Part shown: positions 6,684 to 12,655 of the stretch, piece after piece
How positions within the stretch are numbered: position 1 is the stretch's first letter
Layout of the letters: each line of letters begins with the position of its first letter
From: CAZXCK01 sp964639225
Lineage (GTDB): Bacteria > Chloroflexota > Anaerolineae > Aggregatilineales > Phototrophicaceae
Assembly (NCBI GenBank): GCA_964639225.1
Contig: CAZXCK010000121.1
Location: 1-12,655, forward strand
DNA: 12,655 nt
Direction: 5' to 3'
Translations under genes and position numbers: made by a program
Notes under the pieces: model-generated
What the model was told of the DNA's origin: nothing
Database searches by the model: none
Seen by the model: the letters and a program-made list of their open reading frames with translations, nothing else

Positions 6684-6720
6684 CGGCGGCGGCGCGCCCG
6701 TTAAAAGCGCACCGCCGCCG
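6684..6720 (-). other. Strong stem-loop between the binding-protein and ATPase genes
   Basis: CGGCGGCGGCGCGC at 6684-6697 pairs over 14 bases with 6707-6720, with a single G-U in the minus-strand RNA and a 9-base loop. It sits in the 83-base gap between the first two genes of the operon and lacks a T-run, so it does not look like a full terminator. Such hairpins commonly let the binding protein be made in excess of the membrane subunits by partial termination or by protecting the upstream message; that role here is inferred. Confidence 0.6.
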
Positions 6721-6734
6721 GTCATCATCGAAAT

Positions 6735-7763
6735 TCAGGCGTCGCAGTCCACATCGAGCAGTTCTTCGGGCGGAGCGGGCTGCAGGTCTGCGGGCCAGTC
6801 GGGAATGGTGAGTTCCACCCCCGCGCACTGGTACGACTGGAGAACGGTGTAGATGTTCTCGGCCAGCATACCGACGAACGTCCCGCCGAACGTATCCGGC
6901 TCGCCCATCGCGTCGCCGTAGAGTTCGCGCACACCCAGCCGAACCTCACCACCAGCGGACCGTACCGACTCGATGACGGCCTGGATGGTGTTGGGCGGGA
7001 TGCTGCTCTCGACGAACAGCACGGGGATGTCGTTATCGCGGACGAACCCCACCGTATTCTGAATGTCGCCCACGCCAGCCTCGTCCTCGGTGCTGATCCC
7101 CTGGATGGCGGCCACACGCCAGCCAAAAGCCGCCCCAAAATACTGGAAAGCGTCGTGGGATGTCACCAGGTAACGCTGGCCACCCGGCACCGAACGCATG
7201 CCCTCGTCGGCCCAGTCGAACAGCAGGCGAAGCTGCTCGATGTACGCCTCGGCGTTGGCCAGGTAAGCGTCGGCGTTCGCCGGGTCCAGCCCGCCCAGAG
7301 TCTCGGCCAGGTCGGCGACGGTGATCTCCCAGTTGCGCGGGTCGAACCAGAAATGCGGGTCATCGGCCCCGGCGATGTCCTGCTCGATGTCGAACGCGCC
7401 CACCACAAAGCCAGCCTCTTTTACCGGCTGCGACAGCGCGTAGATCAGCACGCCCTGCTCGCCGAGCGCCTCAAAAACGGCGTCGAACTGGCCCTCAAGA
7501 TGCAGGCCGCTGTAGATCACCATATCGGCGGCGTTCATGGCGGCTACATCGGACTCGGTCGGCTGGTACAGGTGGGGGTCCACACCGGCGCCCATCAGCG
7601 CGGTGATGCTGACGCCCTCGACGCCGTCGGTCAGGATGCGCGCCAGATCGCTGGCCTGGGTGGTCGTCGTGACGATTTGCAGCCCATCGTCCTGGGCAAA
7701 GACGCCGCCGGTCAGCAGCAGCGCCAGAATGATTATCCACAGGGTACTGCGTTTCAGGTGCAT
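6735..7763 (-). CDS. Metal ABC transporter substrate-binding protein (ZnuA/TroA-like cluster A-I)
   Basis: This 342-residue extracytoplasmic protein captures the metal and delivers it to the permeases. Residues 1-23 are a Sec signal peptide (KRSTLWIIILALLLTGGVFA), probably cut after Ala23; no lipobox cysteine follows. The likely ligands are H64 in GAGVDPHLYQP, H137 in DDPHFWFDP, H203 in VTSHDAFQYFG and D284 in LYGDAMGEPDT. The His-His-His-Asp set matches TroA of Treponema; Mn-specific PsaA-like proteins have Glu at the third position. There is no His-rich loop as in many ZnuA proteins. The C-terminal 35 residues are acidic and proline-rich, with C313 and C340 possibly forming a disulfide. The start follows AGGAG by ten bases and has a strong promoter with an overlapping operator. 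It is the first gene of the operon. Confidence 0.93.
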   Translation of the reverse strand: MHLKRSTLWIIILALLLTGGVFAQDDGLQIVTTTTQASDLARILTDGVEGVSITALMGAGVDPHLYQPTESDVAAMNAADMVIYSGLHLEGQFDAVFEALGEQGVLIYALSQPVKEAGFVVGAFDIEQDIAGADDPHFWFDPRNWEITVADLAETLGGLDPANADAYLANAEAYIEQLRLLFDWADEGMRSVPGGQRYLVTSHDAFQYFGAAFGWRVAAIQGISTEDEAGVGDIQNTVGFVRDNDIPVLFVESSIPPNTIQAVIESVRSAGGEVRLGVRELYGDAMGEPDTFGGTFVGMLAENIYTVLQSYQCAGVELTIPDWPADLQPAPPEELLDVDCDA

Positions 7764-7816
7764 TGGCTATGTTCTCCTGTTTCGATATGGCTTATTAATC
7801 GGGTACCCTAGCATAA

Positions 7817-7845
7817 TTTTTAGACTAACTTAAAACATTTGTCAA
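7817..7845 (-). promoter_or_regulatory. Promoter of the metal ABC operon
   Basis: On the minus strand a perfect -35 TTGACA (7845-7840) is followed after 17 bases by TAAAAA (7822-7817), a modest -10. The leader to the ATG at 7763 would be about 45-50 bases. The poor -10 and the overlapping palindrome suggest a controlled promoter. Confidence 0.55.
7819..7834. promoter_or_regulatory. Candidate MntR/DtxR-type operator in the ABC operon promoter
   Basis: The 16 bases TTTAGACTAACTTAAA have TTTA/TAAA arms and extend to TTTTA/TAAAA at 7818-7835. The inner TTAGACTAACTTAA differs at two positions from TTAGGCTAACCTAA, the core of the DtxR/IdeR box, and it also resembles the MntR box. The site covers the spacer and start of the -10, where a bound repressor would block polymerase. 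The DtxR-family protein encoded at 268-942 is the obvious candidate ligand; this is inferred, not shown. Confidence 0.55.
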
Positions 7846-7848
7846 GTG

Positions 7849-7873
7849 GCACAAAAACCAAATTGGTTTGTGC
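7849..7873. promoter_or_regulatory. Inverted repeat just upstream of the ABC operon -35
   Basis: GCACAAAAACCAA and TTGGTTTGTGC form an inverted repeat with two extra A in the left arm. It lies four bases upstream of TTGACA and downstream of the crtI terminator. It could be a second regulator site or part of transcription insulation between the two tandem units. Confidence 0.35.
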
Positions 7874-7883
7874 AGTTTTACAG

Positions 7884-7916
7884 ATAACAAAACAGGGACC
7901 GGCGGCCCGGTCCCTG
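7884..7916 (-). terminator. Rho-independent terminator of crtI
   Basis: CAGGGACCGG at 7893-7902 and CCGGTCCCTG at 7907-7916 form a perfect 10-bp stem with a 4-base loop. In minus-strand direction it is followed by TTTTGTTAT (7892-7884). It starts 32 bases past the crtI stop and separates crtI from the downstream metal operon. Confidence 0.85.
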
Positions 7917-7947
7917 CGTGGGGATATCTAGCTGGCTTAAAGCCGTA

Positions 7948-9489
7948 TCAACCGCCGATCGCCGTATCGACGGCGCTGAAGGCGCCCATGCCAGTGGGCA
8001 GCGGCATATCCTCGACGATCAGATTCTCGGCGATGATGCTCGACGACAGCACGCCGGGCAGCCCCGCGCCCGGATGCGTGCCCGCGCCCACGAAGTACAG
8101 GTTGCTGAAGTCCTCGCTGCGGTTGTGCGGGCGGAACCAGGCCGATTGCAGCAGAATGGGCTGCACTGAGAAGGCCGCGCCCAGGTGGCTGTTGAGGTTA
8201 TCGCGGAAGTGCAGCGGGTCGATGTAATGCTCGGTGACCAGGTTCGCCTGCAGGTCCGGCAGGTAATTGTCTTCCAGGAACTGCATGATGGCGTCGCGGT
8301 AGGGTTTGGCCTTCACGCGCCAGTCCGTGCCGGAACCCAGATGCGGCACCGGCGACAGCACGTAGAAGGACTCGTGGCCTTCCGGAGCCAGCGACGGATC
8401 GGTGATGGTCGGCATATGCAGGTACAGGCTGAAGTCCTCGGCGACGACCTTGTGCTTGAAGATGTCCTCAAGCAGCTCTTTGTAACGCTCGCTGAGGATG
8501 ATGTTGTGGTGGGCCAGGCCGGTATCGCGGTACTGGCGTTTGGTGCCGAAGTAGATGACAAACAGCGACATGCTGTACTTGAGGTTTTCGATGCGGCTGT
8601 CGGTCCACTTGCGGCGATATTCCGGGCGGATCATGTTGCGGTAGGTGAAGGCCACATCGGCGTTGGAGACGACGGCATCGGCCACATGGACCGTGTTGTC
8701 CTTCATGCGCACGCCGACGACCTTGCGCCGCACGTCGTCCACCAGAATTTCGTCAACTTCGGCGTTGAGCGTGAACTTACCGCCCAGCTCCTCGAACAGG
8801 CGCACCATCGCATTGACGATGGAAACCGTGCCGCCCATCGCGTAATGCACACCCCATTCGCGTTCCAGGTAGTGAATCATGGCGTAGATCGACGACGCAT
8901 CGAACGGGTTACCGCCAATGAGCAGGGGATGGAACGAGAAGCAGCGGCGCAGGAATTCGTCCTCGATGAACTGCGACACGTAGCTGTAAACGCTGACGTG
9001 CGACTTGAGCTTGATGAGGTCGGGCGCTACGCGCATCATGTCAGAAAAACTGAGGAAGGGCTGGTCCGCCAGTTCGACGAAACCCTTCTCGAAAATGGCG
9101 CGGGTGGACTGCATAAAGCGCTGGTAGCCCTCGACATCCTGCGGGCTGCGCTTTCTGATCTGGTCGGCGATGAAGTCGCCGTTTTCGTTGTAGTCGAAGG
9201 GGACGCCGTTGTGGTCGAAGATGCGATAGAACGGGTCGCACTGGACCAGCTCGAAGTAATCTTCGCGCTTTTTGCCGGCGGCATTCCAGATGTCGTCGAA
9301 CAGAAACGGCGCGGTGACAATGGTCGGGCCACCGTCGAATTTGAAGCCATCCTGCTCGAAAAGGTAGGCGCGCCCGCCGGGTTTGTCGAGTTTTTCCAGT
9401 ATCTCGACATCGTAGCCGCGTGCCGCCAGGCGAATGGCCGCGCCCAGGCCGCCGAATCCGCTGCCGATGACGATGATCTTTTTACTCAT
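7948..9489 (-). CDS. crtI: Phytoene desaturase (CrtI-type FAD-dependent carotenoid oxidoreductase)
   Basis: This 513-residue, full-length CrtI-family flavoprotein desaturates phytoene toward neurosporene or lycopene at the membrane. The N-terminal dinucleotide fold is GSGFGG at 9-14, with E32 closing the beta-alpha-beta unit and KPGGRA at 36-41. DGGPTI at 52-57 is a further family motif. The C-terminal FAD/substrate motif NLYFVGAGTHPGAGLPGVLSSS (463-484) is diagnostic of bacterial CrtI. The start is supported by AGGAG nine bases upstream and a promoter at 9537-9565. It stands alone: no crtB, crtE or other carotenoid gene is in the window, so the pathway must continue elsewhere. Related family members (CrtD, CrtN, CrtO-like desaturases or ketolases) share these motifs, so the exact substrate is less certain than the family. 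Confidence 0.92.
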   Translation of the reverse strand: MSKKIIVIGSGFGGLGAAIRLAARGYDVEILEKLDKPGGRAYLFEQDGFKFDGGPTIVTAPFLFDDIWNAAGKKREDYFELVQCDPFYRIFDHNGVPFDYNENGDFIADQIRKRSPQDVEGYQRFMQSTRAIFEKGFVELADQPFLSFSDMMRVAPDLIKLKSHVSVYSYVSQFIEDEFLRRCFSFHPLLIGGNPFDASSIYAMIHYLEREWGVHYAMGGTVSIVNAMVRLFEELGGKFTLNAEVDEILVDDVRRKVVGVRMKDNTVHVADAVVSNADVAFTYRNMIRPEYRRKWTDSRIENLKYSMSLFVIYFGTKRQYRDTGLAHHNIILSERYKELLEDIFKHKVVAEDFSLYLHMPTITDPSLAPEGHESFYVLSPVPHLGSGTDWRVKAKPYRDAIMQFLEDNYLPDLQANLVTEHYIDPLHFRDNLNSHLGAAFSVQPILLQSAWFRPHNRSEDFSNLYFVGAGTHPGAGLPGVLSSSIIAENLIVEDMPLPTGMGAFSAVDTAIGG

Positions 9490-9536
9490 TGTGGTGTGCT
9501 CCTGAATGTTGGGCGGAACGGTTGAACAATAGTTAA

Positions 9537-9565
9537 ATTATCAAGCAAAAGAGGACTGGCGGCAA
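9537..9565 (-). promoter_or_regulatory. Promoter of crtI
   Basis: In minus-strand direction TTGCCG (9565-9560) is followed after 17 bases by GATAAT (9542-9537), 4 and 5 of 6 matches. Transcription would start near 9530, giving a leader of about 40 bases that includes the AGGAG ribosome site. Confidence 0.5.
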
Positions 9566-9571
9566 CAGCAT

Positions 9572-9599
9572 GTTACCGTTCTCTAAAGGGAACGTTAGC
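9572..9599. promoter_or_regulatory. Imperfect palindrome between the divergent crtI and kinase promoters
   Basis: GTTACCGTTCTC (9572-9583) and GGGAACGTTAGC (9588-9599) match as inverted arms at 9 of 12 positions around TAAA. It lies just upstream of the crtI -35 and about 70 bases upstream of the kinase -35, a position suited to a shared regulator. The binding protein is unknown. Confidence 0.35.
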
Positions 9600-9655
9600 C
9601 TTTGCTCATATAGCCGGGCAGCCTGCCAGTAGATTGTGTGGCATTGTAAGGACTT

Positions 9656-9695
9656 ATTCTAAGAATTTGCCAATGAAATGCATTCACATTATAAT
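9656..9695 (+). promoter_or_regulatory. Strong promoter of the histidine kinase gene
   Basis: TTGCCA at 9667-9672 (5 of 6), a 17-base spacer and a perfect TATAAT at 9690-9695 make this the best promoter in the window. The short perfect palindrome ATTCTAAGAAT at 9656-9666 abuts the -35 and could be an operator. Predicted start is near 9702; the leader is about 50 bases to the ATG at 9751 or 80 to the one at 9781. Confidence 0.65.
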
Positions 9696-9750
9696 TTAGA
9701 TGTCAGCATGGACAACATGACCTCTAGCACGTCGCTGCTTCACAACAATT

Positions 9751-10818
9751 ATGAATAGTCTGATACTGTCTGGGTATCGCATGAGTTCGAACATAATTCA
9801 CGTTTATGATATGATTCCGGCGGCACTGTGTGTCATTCTTGACGGGCGCATTGTTTATGGCAACCGGGGTTTTCGAACTCTGAGCGGCTATGCCCTGAAC
9901 AGTCATCACCTGCCAGAAGCCAGCAAAGTCTTTCATGACCTGCCCAACCCGGACCACAACGTGGAGCCGGAACGCCGTCATGCCACCAGCCTGCACACCG
10001 TCGATGGCAAAAACCTGCGCGTTGACCTGGCGGTAGCCGCTGGCTGCTGGCAAAACAAGGCGGCGCACATTGTCACCGTCAGCAGCAGCAGTAACTCAAA
10101 ATCATCCTCCGCAGATCACCAGCTCAAATGCGACTCGCTGGCCGCCCTGCCCGAACGGCTGATGGCCACCATGTCGCACGAGTTCCGCACGCCGTTGTCG
10201 CTCATCATGACATCGGTCGATATGCTGGACCGCTACGCCGACCGGCTGACGCCGCAGCGCCGCACCCAGCGCCTGCAGGAAATCCGGGTACAGGTCAACC
10301 GGCTGACATCCATGCTGGACGATATCAACTTCATCATCCGCGAACAGACGGAGACACAGTTCCGCCCGGTTCGGCTGGCGCTGACTCCGCTGATTCAGGA
10401 CATCGTCGAACGCTTTCGTCAGCAGGCGCTGCCATTCCAGCGCGTGGAAGTAGAAGCGGAATGTGAGGAATGTGACGCGCTCATCGACAGCGACCTGCTG
10501 GAGCGCGCGCTGTACAATCTGCTGCTCAACGCCATGCAATACGGCTCGCCGCTGGAAGACATCCGTATTCGCGTGCGCCGCGTCGACGCGGACATCCTCA
10601 TCGACGTGATCGACAGCGGCGACGGCATCCCGCCGGACGAACAGCCGCACATCTTTGAGGCGTTCTACCGGGGCAAAAACAACGAACTGGATGGCAGCGG
10701 CCTGGGCCTGAGCATCGCCCGCCACTGCGTCCAGTTACACGAGGGCAGCATCAGCCTGAGCAGCGTCCCCGGCGAGACGATCTTTACCATCGGCCTGGCC
10801 AACGCCGCCGCCGACTGA
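9751..10818 (+). CDS. Orphan soluble histidine kinase with N-terminal PAS-like domain
   Basis: This 355-residue sensor kinase autophosphorylates on histidine. Residues about 12-110 look like a PAS domain (AALCVILDGRIVYGNRGFRTLSGY at 24-47), followed by a serine-rich linker at 111-120. The HisKA domain follows, with the H-box MSHEFRTPLS and phospho-acceptor H143. The HATPase domain has the N-box ALYNLLLNAMQYG (253-265), G1 DSGDGIP (288-294), F-box IFEAFYRG (301-308) and G2 GSGLGLSIA (315-323); all are intact. No membrane helix or signal peptide is present, so it should sense a cytoplasmic signal. No response regulator is next to it. Neither ATG (9751 or 9781) has a strong ribosome site; the second starts just before the PAS domain and is a fair alternative. 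It is divergent from crtI, so light or redox control of carotenoids is conceivable but unsupported by any cofactor motif I can see. Confidence 0.88.
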   Translation: MNSLILSGYRMSSNIIHVYDMIPAALCVILDGRIVYGNRGFRTLSGYALNSHHLPEASKVFHDLPNPDHNVEPERRHATSLHTVDGKNLRVDLAVAAGCWQNKAAHIVTVSSSSNSKSSSADHQLKCDSLAALPERLMATMSHEFRTPLSLIMTSVDMLDRYADRLTPQRRTQRLQEIRVQVNRLTSMLDDINFIIREQTETQFRPVRLALTPLIQDIVERFRQQALPFQRVEVEAECEECDALIDSDLLERALYNLLLNAMQYGSPLEDIRIRVRRVDADILIDVIDSGDGIPPDEQPHIFEAFYRGKNNELDGSGLGLSIARHCVQLHEGSISLSSVPGETIFTIGLANAAAD

Positions 10819-10833
10819 CGGCCCGCTGCGCCC

Positions 10834-12390
10834 TTAATCCAGCCCGGACCGTGCCGAACGCATCAGTTCCTGCTTGAGATTCCACAGCTTTTCGGTGAGC
10901 GACACATGATAGATGTGCGGATTCATGATGCGCCGCACGCCGGAATCCAGGCGGTCGATGTCCTGCTGGCGCTGCTGGCGAATCTCATCCAGCGTGGGGA
11001 AATCGTAGACCACGTTGCCATCGCGGATAATCTCGACGTGCAGCGGTTCGATGCGGGCGATGGTGTCGCGCGTCAGCGTGCGAAGTTTGTGCGGGTCGTT
11101 GGGATGGCGCAGTCGCAGGCTGTCCTGCTGGCGTGGGTCATCGCCTGTCAGGCTGATCAGATCGGCGATGGCCCGCTGGCGGTCGTCGTACAGCCGCCAG
11201 GCGCGCTTGTCGCCAGGGTTGGGGATTTTCTCGGCGCTCTCCGAGATTTTGATGGCCGGGTGCCACTCGCCACTGTCGTCCTGCATATCCACCAGCTTAT
11301 ACACGCCGTCCAGCGCGCCGTCACCAGCCGAGGTGATGAGCCGCGTCCCCACGCCAAACGCCAGCCGCCGGATGACGGCGTCAGGGTCCAGACCGTAGGC
11401 GGCGGCTTCGTCCTGAATCTGGGTGATGATCTGCAGCAGCACCAGCTCGTCGATCTGGTTGGAGAGGACAATACTCGTCTCCGGGAAGCCGGCGTCATCC
11501 AGCATGCACGCCGCCCGGATGCTGAGATAGGCCAGGTCGCCCGAATCCAGGCGGATGCCGACCGGCTCGTGACCCTTGCGGCGCAGTTCCTCGAACACGC
11601 GAATAGCGTTGGGCACCCCGCTTTGCAGCGTGTCGATGGTGTCCACCAGCAACAGACAATCGTCCGGGTAGCTGTCCGCATAGGCACGGAAGGCGTCCAG
11701 TTCAGAGCCGCCCAGCGCCATAAAGATCTGTACCATGCTGTGGGCATGAGTCCCGGCGGGCTGCTGGCCCAGCACGTAAGAGATGCCCGTGTTCGACGAC
11801 ATCGCCGCCCCGCCGATAAGGGCCGCTCGCGCCCCGGCTGCTGCGCTGCCGGCCTGCGCTCGCCGCGCCCCGAACTCCATCATTAACTGGCCGCGCCCGG
11901 CCTGGTGAATACGCGCCGCCTTGCTGGCGATCAGCGTCTGGTAATTTAACTTGTTAAGCAGCGGCGTCTCCAGAATCTGCGCGATCGCCAGACTGCCACG
12001 CACCGACGTCAGCGGCACGTTGGGATGCACCACCCGCCCTTCAGGGATGGCGTGCAGCGTGATAGCGTCCAGCAGATTCTGCCCGGCCAGCCAGTCCAGG
12101 AAGTCATCGTGGAACAGGCGCGCGCCGCTGCGCCCCCGGTGCCCGCGCAGATAGTCGATGTCCTGCGCGCTGAACTGCGACCGCTGCATCCAGTCCACCA
12201 GCCATTCCAGCCCGGCGTTGACGCAGTACCCGGCCTGATGATCGCCGTAGTTGGGGTAGCTGCGGAAAAAATGGTCAAAGCGCGCCTGTCGCTCGTGCAG
12301 GCCCTGCCGGAAATAAAGCTGGGCCATCGTGAGCTGGTAGAAGTCCGTGAACAGCGGCCCTTCGGCGGTCGCCTTCTGTGAGGGGTTCAT
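10834..12390 (-). CDS. pncB: Nicotinate phosphoribosyltransferase
   Basis: This 518-residue cytosolic enzyme makes nicotinate mononucleotide from nicotinate and PRPP with ATP, the entry step of NAD salvage (Preiss-Handler pathway). Family motifs in order are LFTDFYQLTMAQLYF (13-27), LLNKLNYQTLIASKAARI (144-161), MEFGARRAQ (171-179), GTHAHSMVQ (213-221) with H217 as the likely phosphorylated histidine, CLLLVDTIDTLQSGVPNA (245-262) and VGIRLDSGDL (277-286), which binds phosphoribose. The length is normal for the long bacterial form. The start is preceded by the strong ribosome site GGAGGTG, six bases away. It converges with the kinase gene, with only 15 bases between stop codons and no obvious terminator in that gap. 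No other NAD gene is adjacent. Confidence 0.95.
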   Translation of the reverse strand: MNPSQKATAEGPLFTDFYQLTMAQLYFRQGLHERQARFDHFFRSYPNYGDHQAGYCVNAGLEWLVDWMQRSQFSAQDIDYLRGHRGRSGARLFHDDFLDWLAGQNLLDAITLHAIPEGRVVHPNVPLTSVRGSLAIAQILETPLLNKLNYQTLIASKAARIHQAGRGQLMMEFGARRAQAGSAAAGARAALIGGAAMSSNTGISYVLGQQPAGTHAHSMVQIFMALGGSELDAFRAYADSYPDDCLLLVDTIDTLQSGVPNAIRVFEELRRKGHEPVGIRLDSGDLAYLSIRAACMLDDAGFPETSIVLSNQIDELVLLQIITQIQDEAAAYGLDPDAVIRRLAFGVGTRLITSAGDGALDGVYKLVDMQDDSGEWHPAIKISESAEKIPNPGDKRAWRLYDDRQRAIADLISLTGDDPRQQDSLRLRHPNDPHKLRTLTRDTIARIEPLHVEIIRDGNVVYDFPTLDEIRQQRQQDIDRLDSGVRRIMNPHIYHVSLTEKLWNLKQELMRSARSGLD

Positions 12391-12426
12391 GCGGCACCTC
12401 CGTGTTGTGGAGAGGAAAAAGGCAAA

Positions 12427-12456
12427 ATTTCATCCACTTTTTATGCTGATTAACAA
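12427..12456 (-). promoter_or_regulatory. Weak promoter candidate for pncB
   Basis: In minus-strand direction TTGTTA (12456-12451) is followed after 18 bases by TGAAAT (12432-12427), 4 of 6 matches each. It is AT-rich relative to its surroundings and sits about 40 bases before the pncB start, but the match is poor. Confidence 0.25.
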
Positions 12457-12483
12457 ATTGGCGGGGATATACAGATCACATTC

Positions 12484-12515
12484 CATGCCTTCGCCAGCGG
12501 TTCAAAACCGCTGGC
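12484..12515. repeat. Right copy of the palindromic repeat, complete hairpin
   Basis: Positions 12484-12509 are the exact reverse complement of 6-31. Positions 12493-12515 form a perfect hairpin, GCCAGCGGTT-caa-AACCGCTGGC, which is intact here but damaged or cut in the left copy. Confidence 0.75.
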
Positions 12516-12524
12516 TACTGGAGC

Positions 12525-12645
12525 CGACCCACTAAAGGGGTCGTGTCCCGTGTTGCGGGAAACGTGGATGGCCCTTTGTGCCTCTTTAGCAGGCACGCAT
12601 TTTGTAGCCCGGTGTTTTAACGCCGGGCGGGGCAGGTCTGTCCCC
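12525..12645. repeat. Cluster of five further stem-loops at the right edge
   Basis: Five hairpins follow one another: CGACCC/GGGTCG at 12525-12543; TCCCG/CGGGA at 12546-12560; GTGCCT/AGGCAC at 12578-12596; GCCCGGTGTT/AACGCCGGGC at 12607-12628 with one G-U; and GGGGCAG/CTGTCCCC at 12629-12645 with one bulge. No open frame or RNA gene is supportable from 12391 to the edge. The fourth hairpin, preceded by GTA, has the same design as the AGCGGTTT repeat (gta-stem-short loop-stem), suggesting a second family of dispersed palindromes. Confidence 0.6.
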
Positions 12646-12655
12646 TATACTCCGC

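Noticed and set aside
6652..6828. 59-residue N-terminal extension of the ATPase
   Set aside because: It translates the intergenic stem-loop and the end of the binding-protein gene into Arg/Ala-rich sequence; the ATG at 6651 has a proper ribosome site.
8185..9525. 446-residue plus-strand frame opposite crtI
   Set aside because: It mirrors the crtI codons; no recognisable domain, and crtI has motifs at both ends.
10906..11886. 326-residue plus-strand frame opposite pncB
   Set aside because: Antisense shadow of a full-length enzyme with intact motifs.
1..12655. CRISPR array or complete insertion sequence
   Set aside because: No regularly spaced direct repeats and no transposase-like frame; the repeats seen are single hairpins.

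Overview
The window looks like an accessory or housekeeping stretch of a GC-rich bacterium, most likely a member of the Chloroflexota (Anaerolineae-like). This is an inference from codon use, the kinds of protein present and the palindromic intergenic repeats; no ribosomal or other decisive marker is present.

Layout, left to right. Positions 1-267 hold palindromic repeats and a promoter for a DtxR-family metalloregulator (268-942, +). A DHA1-type MFS efflux transporter follows (1065-2297, +), then a tRNA-Ser(GGA) with a clear promoter and terminator, then a small XRE repressor-like protein (2633-2977, +) with a promoter and a possible self-operator. Convergent to these is a four-gene metal-import ABC operon on the minus strand (7763 to 3010): substrate-binding protein, ATPase, permease 1, permease 2. 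Its single good promoter overlaps a 16-bp palindrome that resembles an MntR/DtxR box. Next comes a lone phytoene desaturase gene, crtI (7948-9489, -), with its own terminator and promoter. It is divergent from an orphan soluble PAS histidine kinase (9751-10818, +). A nicotinate phosphoribosyltransferase gene, pncB (10834-12390, -), is convergent with the kinase. The last 170 bases are a run of stem-loops, one of which is an inverted copy of the sequence at the left end of the window.

How the parts fit. The regulator at 268 and the ABC operon are probably one metal-homeostasis unit, although an MFS gene, a tRNA and an XRE gene lie between them. The unit has three unusual traits. Both permeases carry cytoplasmic C-terminal winged-helix domains of DtxR type. 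Permease 2 carries an inserted six-cysteine, zinc-ribbon-like loop, predicted on the outer face. The separate regulator, and the DtxR-like tail of permease 1, both lack the canonical Glu-His pair of the primary metal site. This locus is the best candidate in the window for something not yet described. The carotenoid, kinase and NAD-salvage genes look like ordinary single-gene units.
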